A DNA stretch of 14,537 nt from Flavobacteriales bacterium (GCA_947464515.1 CANHXF010000016.1:1-14537); one strand, 5' to 3'. Counted from the stretch's first letter, positions 7,592-14,537 are shown. Made by a program: numbers and translations. Notes: generated from the letters alone by a model not told the origin.

Positions 7592-7622
7592 TTGGGAATT
7601 ATTGTCAATAGAACTAATTTTG
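7592..7622 (+). promoter_or_regulatory. Candidate Bacteroidota-type promoter of infB
   Basis: TTG at 7592-7594 and TAATTTTG at 7615-7622 (exact TAnnTTTG) are separated by 20 bases. The predicted start of transcription, near 7628, lies only a few bases before the infB ATG at 7632, so this promoter would make an almost leaderless mRNA. The match is good but the closeness to the ATG lowers confidence. Confidence 0.5.
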
Positions 7623-7631
7623 AAAGAAAAT

Positions 7632-10418
7632 ATGGCGGAATACCGTTTAGCGAAAGTAGCCACAGAATTGAATCGAAGTTTTCAAGCACTTGCCGATTTG
7701 TTAAATCAGCAAGGCTTCGATGTCATGCCCAAGCCAACAACCAAAATCACCGAAGATATGTATCAAGCATTACTTCGGGAATTCTCTGCAGACAAAGCTG
7801 CAAAGGATGAAGCCAAGTTGTTGAAAAGCAATCGCGACCCAAAACCCGCGACAGTAATTCCAGTTGCTACAAAGCCCACCCCAGCAGTGGAGGTATTGGC
7901 CAAAGTAGAACCCAAAACTCCAACACCAGAACCCATTCCTCAAGAGAAAATGGCTTCGAAATTGGAGGAATTGGCAGGTCCAAAAATTTTAGGGAAAATC
8001 GACATCGGGAAGAAAAAGACCGTTGAAGCACCTCCAGTAAAAGTAGAGACGCCAGTTAAAGACCTCGTTGCCGAACCTGTGGTTGTTGAAAAAACCATAG
8101 ACGTTGCGCCCGTTATTGATGCTCCGGCAGCACCTGTTGTTGCAGTTGAAGTCGCAGCACCCGCTCCAGTAATTGAAACACCAGAAGCCCCAGTGGTTGA
8201 AACTGTTGTTGCACCTGCTGTTGCACCTGTTGCCCCTGAGGCTGAAACGGCAGACGACGACGTACAGAAAATCGATACCAAATTCGAAACCCTATCGGGT
8301 CCAAAAGTATTAGGCAAAATAAACCTACCAACGGTTTCACCAACAGGTGTTAAGTCATTGGCCGGTGAAGCCCGCGATGAACTACGCGAAAAACGCAAAC
8401 GCAAACGCAAACAAGCCGGCACTGAAAAAGTAGCGGTGCAAGAGCGAGTGCAGATTGCGGCGCGTACAACACCTGTAGACCCAAACAGACCTGCTCCAAA
8501 AGCAGAAATCACCAAGGAAGCCGTGCAACAAAAAGTGCGGAACACCATGGGTCAGATGGGAAATGCCGGTAAAACGCGTGGCATGAAGCAAAAGATCAAA
8601 GCCCGTAACAAAGAAGTACGTGCCAACGATCGTCGCGAAACCAACCTTCGTAAAGAAAAGGAAAGCAAAATCCTTAAAGTAACCGAGTTCCTTACCGCTA
8701 ACGAATTGGCAACCATGATGAACATCAACGTAACTCAGGTAATTTCTACCTGTTTCATGTTGGGTGTTGTGGTTTCTATCAACCAGCGTTTGGATGCCGA
8801 AACCATTCAACTTGTATCGGATAATTTTGGATTCGAAGTAGAATTCGTAGATGCAGAGTCTCAAATTGAGGCGGCCGATAACGAAATGGACAACGAAGAA
8901 GATTTGTTGCCGCGCGCTCCAATCGTTACAGTAATGGGTCACGTTGACCACGGTAAAACATCGCTTCTGGATTATATCCGTAAGGCAAACGTAATCGCGG
9001 GTGAGGCAGGGGGAATTACCCAGCACATCGGAGCTTACGAAGTTTCAATTACAGACGGTAAAAAGATTACATTCTTGGATACTCCAGGTCACGAAGCCTT
9101 TACCGCGATGCGTGCAAGGGGTGCCAAGGTTACAGATATGGCCATCATCGTAATTGCTGCAGACGATTCTGTGATGCCGCAAACACGTGAAGCCATCGCC
9201 CACGCTCAAGCCGCGAACATCCCTATGGTGTTTGCCTTTAATAAAATTGATAAGGAAGGTGCCAACGCCGACAAAATCCGCGAACAGCTCTCCGCAATGA
9301 ATATCCTCGTTGAAGATTGGGGTGGTAAATTCCAGTGTCAAGAAATCTCAGCGAAAAAAGGTCTTAACGTAGACAAACTACTCGAAAAAGTACTTTTGGA
9401 AGCCGAAATGATGGACCTTAAAGCCAATCCGAACAGAAGGGCCAAAGGAACAGTTATCGAAGCCACCCAAGAAAAAGGAAGAGGTATCGTTTGTAGCATG
9501 CTCGTGCAAACAGGAACACTTCGCGTGGGAGACCACGTAGTTGTTGGACCTTACTATGCCAAAGTACGTGCACTTTATAATGAAAGAGGCGGAAAAATCG
9601 ACAATGCGCCACCAAGTACTCCAGTGAAGATGCTAGGATTCTCCGATGCGCCTACAGCCGGTGATGCTTATGTGGTATTCGCCGACGAAAGCGAAGCTAA
9701 AACATTGGCTAACAAGCGATTACAGTTGGTTCGCGAACAAGGAATCAGAACAAAACGTCATATTACATTGGACGAAATCGGCAGACGTTTGGCGGTTGGA
9801 AACTTCAAAGAATTGAAGTTGATCGTGAAAGGTGATGTGGATGGTTCAGTGGAAGCATTGGCGGATTCATTGATGAAGTTAACAACAGAAGAAATTGCCG
9901 TTACTGTAATTCACAGCGGCGTAGGTCAGATTACCGAAAGCGATGTATTGCTCGCTTCTGCGTCCGATGCCATTATCGTTGGTTTCCAAGTACGTCCTTC
10001 TGCAAAAGCAAAACAAATCGCAGAAAACGAAGAAATCGATATCAGAACCTATTCTGTAATTTATCAAGCCATCGACGAAATCAAATTGGCGATGGAAGGT
10101 ATGTTGAGTCCTGAAGTGGTTGAGAAGATTATTGGTAACGTGGAAATCCGTGAGGTGTTCAAAATCTCTAAAGTGGGTACAATTGCCGGTTGTTATGTTA
10201 CCTCAGGTATCATCGAACGCAAAGCAAAATTGCGCGTAATCAGAGACGGTGTAGTGATACATACTGGAGAATTGTCTTCATTGAAACGTTTCAAAGACGA
10301 TGTAAAAGATGTGTCTAAAGGCTACGAGTGTGGTTTGCAATTAGACCGATTCAACGATATCGAAGTAGGTGATTACCTAGAAATCTTCAAAACTGAAGAG
10401 GTGAAACGTAAACTTTGA
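7632..10418 (+). CDS. infB: Translation initiation factor IF-2
   Basis: 928 residues from ATG 7632. IF-2 is the GTPase that brings initiator tRNA to the 30S subunit and promotes subunit joining. Parts in order: an N-terminal IF2_N helical motif (MAEYRLAKVATELN), a long Pro/Ala/Val/Glu linker (about 75-250), a basic segment around residues 250-350 including a KRKRKRK tract, a second IF2_N-like segment near 350-410, then the G domain with GHVDHGKT at 436-443, DTPGH at 483-487 and NKID at 537-540, followed by domains II to IV. The linker holds two copies of KxExLxGPKxLGKI (residues 110-123 and 217-230). A TTG at 7602 in frame would add ten residues but falls inside the candidate promoter; the ATG fits the family start. 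All GTPase motifs are intact. Confidence 0.97.
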   Translation: MAEYRLAKVATELNRSFQALADLLNQQGFDVMPKPTTKITEDMYQALLREFSADKAAKDEAKLLKSNRDPKPATVIPVATKPTPAVEVLAKVEPKTPTPEPIPQEKMASKLEELAGPKILGKIDIGKKKTVEAPPVKVETPVKDLVAEPVVVEKTIDVAPVIDAPAAPVVAVEVAAPAPVIETPEAPVVETVVAPAVAPVAPEAETADDDVQKIDTKFETLSGPKVLGKINLPTVSPTGVKSLAGEARDELREKRKRKRKQAGTEKVAVQERVQIAARTTPVDPNRPAPKAEITKEAVQQKVRNTMGQMGNAGKTRGMKQKIKARNKEVRANDRRETNLRKEKESKILKVTEFLTANELATMMNINVTQVISTCFMLGVVVSINQRLDAETIQLVSDNFGFEVEFVDAESQIEAADNEMDNEEDLLPRAPIVTVMGHVDHGKTSLLDYIRKANVIAGEAGGITQHIGAYEVSITDGKKITFLDTPGHEAFTAMRARGAKVTDMAIIVIAADDSVMPQTREAIAHAQAANIPMVFAFNKIDKEGANADKIREQLSAMNILVEDWGGKFQCQEISAKKGLNVDKLLEKVLLEAEMMDLKANPNRRAKGTVIEATQEKGRGIVCSMLVQTGTLRVGDHVVVGPYYAKVRALYNERGGKIDNAPPSTPVKMLGFSDAPTAGDAYVVFADESEAKTLANKRLQLVREQGIRTKRHITLDEIGRRLAVGNFKELKLIVKGDVDGSVEALADSLMKLTTEEIAVTVIHSGVGQITESDVLLASASDAIIVGFQVRPSAKAKQIAENEEIDIRTYSVIYQAIDEIKLAMEGMLSPEVVEKIIGNVEIREVFKISKVGTIAGCYVTSGIIERKAKLRVIRDGVVIHTGELSSLKRFKDDVKDVSKGYECGLQLDRFNDIEVGDYLEIFKTEEVKRKL
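7959..8324 (+). repeat. Duplicated GPKxLGKI motif within the IF-2 linker
   Basis: Two in-frame copies of a 15-residue motif lie at 7959-8003 (KLEELAGPKILGKID) and 8280-8324 (KFETLSGPKVLGKIN), 107 residues apart, either side of a low-complexity stretch rich in Val, Ala, Pro and Glu. The DNA copies have diverged, so the resemblance is kept at the protein level. I recall similar motifs in IF-2 linkers of other Bacteroidota; no function is known to me. Confidence 0.7.
8394..8411 (+). repeat. Three tandem CGCAAA hexamers in infB
   Basis: Three perfect CGCAAA units encode the core of a KRKRKRK basic tract in the IF-2 linker. Such a run could bind RNA or the ribosome and could vary in copy number by slippage without breaking the frame. 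Confidence 0.6.
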
Positions 10419-10444
10419 TGATTTTTGGCACAGACATTGCTTTG
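10415..10444 (+). promoter_or_regulatory. Candidate promoter of the first DUF1573 gene
   Basis: TTG at 10415-10417, overlapping the infB stop codon, and TTGCTTTG at 10437-10444 (one mismatch to TAnnTTTG) are 19 bases apart. Transcription would start near 10450, about 15 bases before the ATG at 10465, with an A-rich leader of the kind common in this phylum. No terminator is seen after infB, so read-through is also possible. Confidence 0.45.
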
Positions 10445-10464
10445 TAAACAAAAAATAAACAATC

Positions 10465-10878
10465 ATGAAAAAAACACTTACTCTTTTGGCCGCCGTTTTG
10501 GCTTTCGTGACTACCAGCTTTGCACAAACTGAAGATGGTGGTATCAAATGGGAAAAGAAATCACACGACTTCGGAACTATTAAAATGGGACCTAAAGCTG
10601 ATGTTACTTTCAAGTTCACTAACACTACCAAAGCTCCTTTGGTAATTACTTCAGCAAACCCTTCTTGCGGTTGTACTGCTTCTGATTACACCAAAACTCC
10701 TATCATGCCCGGTAAAACAGGTGAGGTAACTGCGAGCTACGGTACAGACGGTCGCCCAGGTTTCTTCCAAAAATCAGTAAAAGTAACGTTCGACAACGGA
10801 ACTACTACCGATTTGATCATCAGTGGTACTGTAACTACAGACACCGCTCCTGCTGGAAAAAGTAACGAATTGAAATAA
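10465..10878 (+). CDS. DUF1573 secreted protein (single domain)
   Basis: 137 residues. A clear signal peptide (KK, then a hydrophobic core, cleavage likely after SFA at residue 20) is followed by one DUF1573 domain, an immunoglobulin-like fold related to ASH/MSP-type domains. Visible landmarks: HDFGTI at 34-39, the SCGCT motif at 67-71, MPGKTGEVTASY near 81-91 and DLIISGTV near 116-123. There is no lipobox or C-terminal sorting domain, so it is probably periplasmic. The gene is rich in GGT, GCT and ACT codons compared with its neighbours, which by eye suggests high expression. Its stop overlaps the next DUF1573 start by one base (TAATG). The function of the family is unknown; a structural or binding role in the envelope is inferred. 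Confidence 0.9.
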   Translation: MKKTLTLLAAVLAFVTTSFAQTEDGGIKWEKKSHDFGTIKMGPKADVTFKFTNTTKAPLVITSANPSCGCTASDYTKTPIMPGKTGEVTASYGTDGRPGFFQKSVKVTFDNGTTTDLIISGTVTTDTAPAGKSNELK

Positions 10879-11324
10879 TGAGATTGTCATTGGGTTGGAT
10901 ATTGGGTCTTTGCACACTGCTTATCAGCAGCGCAAATGCTCAAGTAATCACGAGTCCTAACGATGTCAAAGTAAAAAGCAGCAATGCTAGTATCAAATTT
11001 GAAACTACATCGCACAGCTTTGGCAATATCATCGAAGGACAGATTGCACGCTACGACTTTAAATTCGTAAACACGGGCACCGAACCATTGATTTTATCCA
11101 ATGTTTCTGCAAGCTGTGGTTGTACAACACCCAAATGGCCTCGTGAAGCCCTTGAACCTGGAAAATCAGCAGTCATCACTGCCGAATATAACAGCCAAGG
11201 TCGTCCAGGTACCTTTACCAAAAGCATTTTTGTGAAAAGCAACGGAGGTGACCTTACCCTTACCATCTCAGGTAATGTGGTAAAAGAGCCTGAAAAACCA
11301 CGCTCTCCAATTATTATCAGATAA
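10878..11324 (+). CDS. DUF1573 secreted protein (single domain), second copy
   Basis: 148 residues with a signal peptide ending in ANA (probable cleavage after residue 21) and one DUF1573 domain: SHSFGNI near 45-51, SCGCT at 79-83, LEPGKSAVITAEY near 92-104 and LTISGNV near 128-134. It ends in a basic, proline-containing tail. It shares the domain layout of the preceding gene but is clearly diverged, so an old tandem duplication is likely. It is joined to that gene by a one-base stop/start overlap and followed by a strong intrinsic terminator, so the two form a closed unit. Confidence 0.9.
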   Translation: MRLSLGWILGLCTLLISSANAQVITSPNDVKVKSSNASIKFETTSHSFGNIIEGQIARYDFKFVNTGTEPLILSNVSASCGCTTPKWPREALEPGKSAVITAEYNSQGRPGTFTKSIFVKSNGGDLTLTISGNVVKEPEKPRSPIIIR

Positions 11325-11329
11325 ACTTT

Positions 11330-11357
11330 AAGACTGGCTTCGGCCAGTCTTTTTTTT
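11330..11357 (+). terminator. Intrinsic terminator after the DUF1573 pair
   Basis: A 9-bp perfect stem AAGACTGGC (11330-11338) / GCCAGTCTT (11343-11351) closed by a stable TTCG tetraloop is followed by T residues to 11357. It lies just after the stop at 11324 and reads on the plus strand. It separates the DUF1573 pair from the third, two-domain gene. Confidence 0.93.
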
Positions 11358-11424
11358 CAGAAAGATCAACTCCATACCATTAGGAAACCAAGCATCACTC
11401 TATTCAAATTCAACTTTTGATGCC

Positions 11425-12219
11425 ATGAAAATAAAACAACTATTCAATCGCTTTTTATTGGTGAACTTCCTCCTAGCCTGCATGCTCTCAACAAGCACTT
11501 TACTTGGCCAGGAAAAGAATTACAAGCCCGTTGAAGTATTGGGTAAAACGGTTGTTGAAGTAAATGCCAACCTCGGCGACATGGTTGAAGTAGTTTATCT
11601 GATTCGCAACAATTCTCTCGACGATTTTTATATTGCCCAAGTTCAAACCGATTGCCATTGCGTGGAAGCCCTATTCCCAAAATTGGTACCCCGAAACACC
11701 ATCGATTCTATCGTAGTAGTGCTCAACACCAATAACATTCCCCCGGGTACATTTACCAAAAAGGCTTATTTGGAAACGCCCGACGATAAAGTTGTTGAGC
11801 TCATTATTCAAGGGAACATCAAAGTGGTTAGACCCATCGTAAAGCCTGGAACGAAACCCGTTATTTACAAACCCGTTCATATCCGATTAAACAACAGCGA
11901 AGGCCCACTTTCCGCAGTTCAGTGGATTAAGACCAACCATGATTTTGGTTATGTTAACGCGCCAGAACCCGCTAGAACCAAGTTTAGAATCGAGAATCTT
12001 GGTCCCAAACCCATAGAGATTATTCTGGTTGAACCCGGTTGTAGTTGCACGATTTCAGATTTTACCAAAGGCGAAATTCTCCCTGGTGAATTCGGTGAGG
12101 TTACTGCGGCATTCACCACCAAAGGTGCATTTGGCTATTTCAAGAAGTTTATTCGCGTCGACTTAAACGACGGACGGACCTATCAACTTTCGATTACCGG
12201 CAACGTAACGCCCGAGTAG
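11425..12219 (+). CDS. Two-domain DUF1573 secreted protein
   Basis: 264 residues: an N-terminal signal peptide (about 1-28, hydrophobic core LLVNFLLACMLSTSTLL) and two DUF1573-type domains. The first (about 35-132) is degenerate, with DCHCV at 76-80 in place of the usual SCGCT and PPGTFTKKAYLET near 106-118. The second (about 165-262) is closer to the family: HDFGYV at 172-177, GCSCT at 205-209, LPGEFGEVTAAF near 219-230 and LSITGNV near 255-261. A proline-rich linker (130-150) joins them. Cys-x-Cys is kept in both domains while the middle Gly is replaced. It lies past a terminator, so it needs its own promoter, which I could not find. Its last 37 bases overlap the end of the minus-strand PLP enzyme gene. 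Confidence 0.88.
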   Translation: MKIKQLFNRFLLVNFLLACMLSTSTLLGQEKNYKPVEVLGKTVVEVNANLGDMVEVVYLIRNNSLDDFYIAQVQTDCHCVEALFPKLVPRNTIDSIVVVLNTNNIPPGTFTKKAYLETPDDKVVELIIQGNIKVVRPIVKPGTKPVIYKPVHIRLNNSEGPLSAVQWIKTNHDFGYVNAPEPARTKFRIENLGPKPIEIILVEPGCSCTISDFTKGEILPGEFGEVTAAFTTKGAFGYFKKFIRVDLNDGRTYQLSITGNVTPE

Positions 12220-13166
12220 TTCAAAGTGCCGCCTGTATGTAAAAAAACGACAGGAAACACGCCCGATTCTTTATCCAATTCCAAAGCATCAGATTCTTTC
12301 TGAGCGATTAACCAATCGTTCAACGCAAACAATGCCTTACCCGTATAAATAGGTTCAAATGCGATGCTGTTTCGAATACTGACCGATTGTACAAAGTCGT
12401 TTAGCGCTGGGTTTGACTTGGCATAGCCCCCAAATTCATAGCCTCCTACCAAAGACAATTCGGCGGAATGGCGCTGGGCGAATTCCATTTGCTCTGTCGC
12501 ATTTTTCAGGACAAGAATCGAATGAACCGCCACCTCGTTTCGTGCATTATCATTAATCGTTGATTGATCCAGCGCTTTTCGCAGACCCACCGCCGTGGTT
12601 CCCGTGGCACTCGCATGAAAAACATGTTCGATGCGTTTTCCGGTTTTTTGCCAATCCTCGACCAAATCCTCGAAGCCTATCAAACCCAAAGGTCCACTAC
12701 CCCCTTCAGCAACCACAAACACGTCCTCTGGTGATAGATCGCAATTGCGAAGTACTTGTTCTAGGGCAGCTGCTTTATCTCTGTAAAGGGTTCTTGAAAC
12801 GCCGTGTAATTCCATCCCCGCACCGCTGGCAATATCTAAGTAGTGATTTTTCATCTCCTCCTCACCGCGCAAAATGCCGATGCACCGCAAACCCGCTGCT
12901 TGAGCCGCCACCGCTGTAGCCACCAAATGATTGCTGTAAGCTCCGCCAAATGTGATCAGAATACGTTTGCCTTCGCTTGACATCTGATTCAAATGTCCTG
13001 TCAATTTCCGCCATTTATTGCCTGAAACGATAGGGTGTATCAGATCATCGCGCTGAATCCAAACATCGCCCGCAGGCAAGTGTAACACCTGTAAACCGGG
13101 ATGTAAATTCAGTGGCAGTGATGTCATTGGCAGCGAAATCATTGGTGGAACAAGAAAATCGCTCAT
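12183..13166 (-). CDS. PLP-dependent enzyme of the ACC deaminase / D-cysteine desulfhydrase family
   Basis: 327 residues, fold-type II PLP enzyme, cytoplasmic. SGNKWRKL at 48-55 holds the PLP lysine (Lys 51), GGAYSNH at 74-80 holds Ser 78, SATGTTAVGL at 176-185 is the likely phosphate-binding loop, and PIYTGKA (Tyr 284) and LHTGG close the site. True ACC deaminases carry Glu after the late Tyr and Leu in the HLGG motif (E295 and L322 in Pseudomonas); here both are Thr (285 and 311), as in D-cysteine desulfhydrases. D-cysteine desulfhydrase-like activity (D-cysteine to pyruvate, sulfide and ammonia) is thus more likely than ACC deamination, though the substrate is unproven. Its ATG overlaps the stop of the aminopeptidase gene (ATGA). 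A start at Met 9 is also possible. Confidence 0.9.
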   Translation of the reverse strand: MSDFLVPPMISLPMTSLPLNLHPGLQVLHLPAGDVWIQRDDLIHPIVSGNKWRKLTGHLNQMSSEGKRILITFGGAYSNHLVATAVAAQAAGLRCIGILRGEEEMKNHYLDIASGAGMELHGVSRTLYRDKAAALEQVLRNCDLSPEDVFVVAEGGSGPLGLIGFEDLVEDWQKTGKRIEHVFHASATGTTAVGLRKALDQSTINDNARNEVAVHSILVLKNATEQMEFAQRHSAELSLVGGYEFGGYAKSNPALNDFVQSVSIRNSIAFEPIYTGKALFALNDWLIAQKESDALELDKESGVFPVVFLHTGGTLNYSGVTLPVIES

Positions 13167-14537
13167 CTTCCCGACCCACCCGTTAACGGCAGTCCCAACA
13201 TCTCTCTGATGCTTCGGGCCGCAACCGAATGATAACCCGGCTCCGCCTGTAAAAAAATCTCTGTCGCCATTTCCTTGCCCCTCGCAAAATCCTCCACGTA
13301 AACATTGTCCTTAACGACATACTGCGCCAACAGTGCTTCATAGATCGGCAGTAAAAATTTCCGCCTTCCCACTTTCAGCAAGAAATCGTGCATGGCCTGA
13401 AATGCGTGACGGTAATCGCTATGAATTGACAAAATGAACCAATCACAGGCAATTTCGGCATTTCCTGTGCGGGTAAATCCGAAACGTTTATCTAGTTCCG
13501 CCATTTCTACCTGCGACAATCGGTTTGGTTTGCCATCTTTCCCCGTATGCAATGTTCTGAGCAAATGCAACCAATGATGGGTGGTAAATCCTGCCGTATC
13601 AATCACCGATGCATTGCACGGGACAGAGTAACCGGGATGCAAGGGCTCGCCACTAGCCAAATAATTCAACACCTGCTGCTCAACCTGTTTTAACTCTGAA
13701 CTCTCTACATATGGAAATCCACCGCGACCCACAGGCGGCAAATCAGGGCCATCAATCCAAGCCGACATGCGCATTTCAAGGCTGTCCCAACTCCATAATT
13801 GATCCTCGTCGATGTTCTTTTGCTCCCGATTGGCTGATGTCCCGCACCAATTTGAAGGGGTTAATTTCGCGTTTTCTAAATATTCATCTATGAAATCTTT
13901 ATGGAACTTTTTGATATCGGCAATAAAATTATCCGTCGTCACGGTGCCAAAAGCATGCCTTTTGAAATATCCGTTTAAAAAGATATCGAACGATTCCCGA
14001 CCATACAATTGCTCAAACATCATCAAGAAAAACCTACCTTTTTCATAGGCGATATCTGTGAGGCCTTCATCGGGATCGCGATCGCCCAAATGAAGTCGGA
14101 GGTGGCTATCATCGGGATTTTCTTTTAACATCCACGACAGTGTATTATCGAGTTCACCTTTGCCCAAAACACGAAGCATATCGGCATAATTTCGGCCGTA
14201 TATTTTCTCCATGATGCGCGATTCCACGTAAACGGTGAAGCCTTCGTTGAGCCAAAAATCGTCCCAGGTACGGTTGGTGACGAGGTTTCCGCTCCAGCTA
14301 TGCGCCAATTCATGGGCGAGCAAACTCACCAAACTTCTATCACCCGCGATGATAGTGGGCGTGGCAAACGTCACCACAGGATTTTCCATGCCACCAAACG
14401 GGAAACTAGGCGGAAGCACGAGGACATTGTAGTTACCCCATGCGTATTCACCAAACATTTCGCTGGCCGCATCCACCATTTTTTGTAGGTCGGTAAACTC
14501 CCAAGCCGCTTTTTCGAGGAGGTTGTGTTCGGCATAG
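13163..14537 (-). CDS. M1-family metallo-aminopeptidase, leukotriene-A4-hydrolase-like (5' end outside window)
   Basis: 457 codons are visible; the frame is open to the window edge, so the ATG at 14479 is internal and the N-terminal domain is missing (full-length relatives are about 600 residues). These enzymes remove N-terminal residues from peptides using one zinc ion. Visible: the substrate-binding GGMEN motif at about 14395-14381, the zinc motif HELAH at 14314-14300 with the third zinc ligand in LNEG (Glu codon at 14245-14243, 18 residues later), and the YEKG motif with a likely catalytic Tyr. An alpha-helical C-terminal domain of the LTA4H type follows. SFPFGGMENP and the YEKG context resemble the LTA4H branch rather than the PepN branch. 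Whether it has a signal peptide cannot be seen. It is the upstream partner of the PLP gene. Confidence 0.93.
   Translation of the reverse strand, partial: YAEHNLLEKAAWEFTDLQKMVDAASEMFGEYAWGNYNVLVLPPSFPFGGMENPVVTFATPTIIAGDRSLVSLLAHELAHSWSGNLVTNRTWDDFWLNEGFTVYVESRIMEKIYGRNYADMLRVLGKGELDNTLSWMLKENPDDSHLRLHLGDRDPDEGLTDIAYEKGRFFLMMFEQLYGRESFDIFLNGYFKRHAFGTVTTDNFIADIKKFHKDFIDEYLENAKLTPSNWCGTSANREQKNIDEDQLWSWDSLEMRMSAWIDGPDLPPVGRGGFPYVESSELKQVEQQVLNYLASGEPLHPGYSVPCNASVIDTAGFTTHHWLHLLRTLHTGKDGKPNRLSQVEMAELDKRFGFTRTGNAEIACDWFILSIHSDYRHAFQAMHDFLLKVGRRKFLLPIYEALLAQYVVKDNVYVEDFARGKEMATEIFLQAEPGYHSVAARSIREMLGLPLTGGSGR

Noticed and set aside
7940..8548. 202-residue open frame on the minus strand inside infB
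   Set aside because: Its Thr/Ala/Gly/Ser-rich sequence is the mirror of the Ala/Val/Pro linker of IF-2; it has no domain or signal and the plus-strand gene is certain.
8382..9026. 214-residue open frame on the minus strand inside infB
   Set aside because: Antisense to conserved IF-2 coding sequence including the start of the G domain; the composition (many Phe, His, Cys) is typical of a shadow frame.
11412..11419. AACTTTTG resembling a -7 element before the two-domain DUF1573 gene
   Set aside because: One mismatch, no TTG at a suitable distance upstream, and it lies only 5 bases before the start codon.
14125..14479. Reading the aminopeptidase as complete from ATG 14479
   Set aside because: The same frame continues without a stop to the window edge and encodes family-like sequence (EKAAWEFTDLQK), so the gene is truncated by the window, not short.

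Overview
The window looks like chromosomal DNA from a member of the phylum Bacteroidota, probably a Flavobacteriales-like lineage; the class is a guess. The evidence is: promoters of the TTG-N19/20-TAnnTTTG type (rimP, infB, and a one-mismatch copy before the first DUF1573 gene), little sign of Shine-Dalgarno sequences before start codons, short lipoproteins with C-S-N-x-T-E after the lipobox, several DUF1573 secreted proteins, a DUF2452 protein, and an IF2 whose linker carries GPKxLGKI motifs. I see no tRNA, rRNA, insertion sequence, phage gene or CRISPR array, and no stretch over 300 bases without a gene.

Layout. (1) 1-1834, plus strand: the possible tail of an upstream gene, a small lipoprotein, asd (aspartate-semialdehyde dehydrogenase, overlapping the lipoprotein by ATGA), then a DUF2452 protein. 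(2) 1856-4222, minus strand: a GH3-family adenylating enzyme followed with zero spacing by murQ (cell-wall MurNAc-6-phosphate etherase). (3) 4309-5599, plus strand: a small unrecognised conserved-looking protein and a lipoprotein cyclophilin with a large insertion. (4) 5683-10418, plus strand: the rimP-nusA-infB block. It starts with a consensus promoter and a terminator-like hairpin in the leader, and has a second hairpin plus a second promoter between nusA and infB. (5) 10465-12219, plus strand: three DUF1573 secreted proteins, the third with two domains, with an intrinsic terminator after the second. (6) 12183-14537, minus strand: an M1 aminopeptidase of the leukotriene-A4-hydrolase type, cut by the window edge, coupled by ATGA to a PLP enzyme of the ACC deaminase / D-cysteine desulfhydrase family. 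The PLP gene overlaps the last DUF1573 gene tail to tail.

Most of the window is core metabolism, translation and folding, and no clear new defence or mobile system is visible. The best leads are regulatory: an apparent attenuator in the leader of the operon that encodes NusA, a factor known to stimulate termination at such hairpins, and the hairpin/promoter pair that may separate infB expression from nusA. Secondary leads are the GH3-murQ pairing, the DUF1573 cluster behind infB, and the PLP enzyme whose diagnostic residues argue against ACC deaminase.
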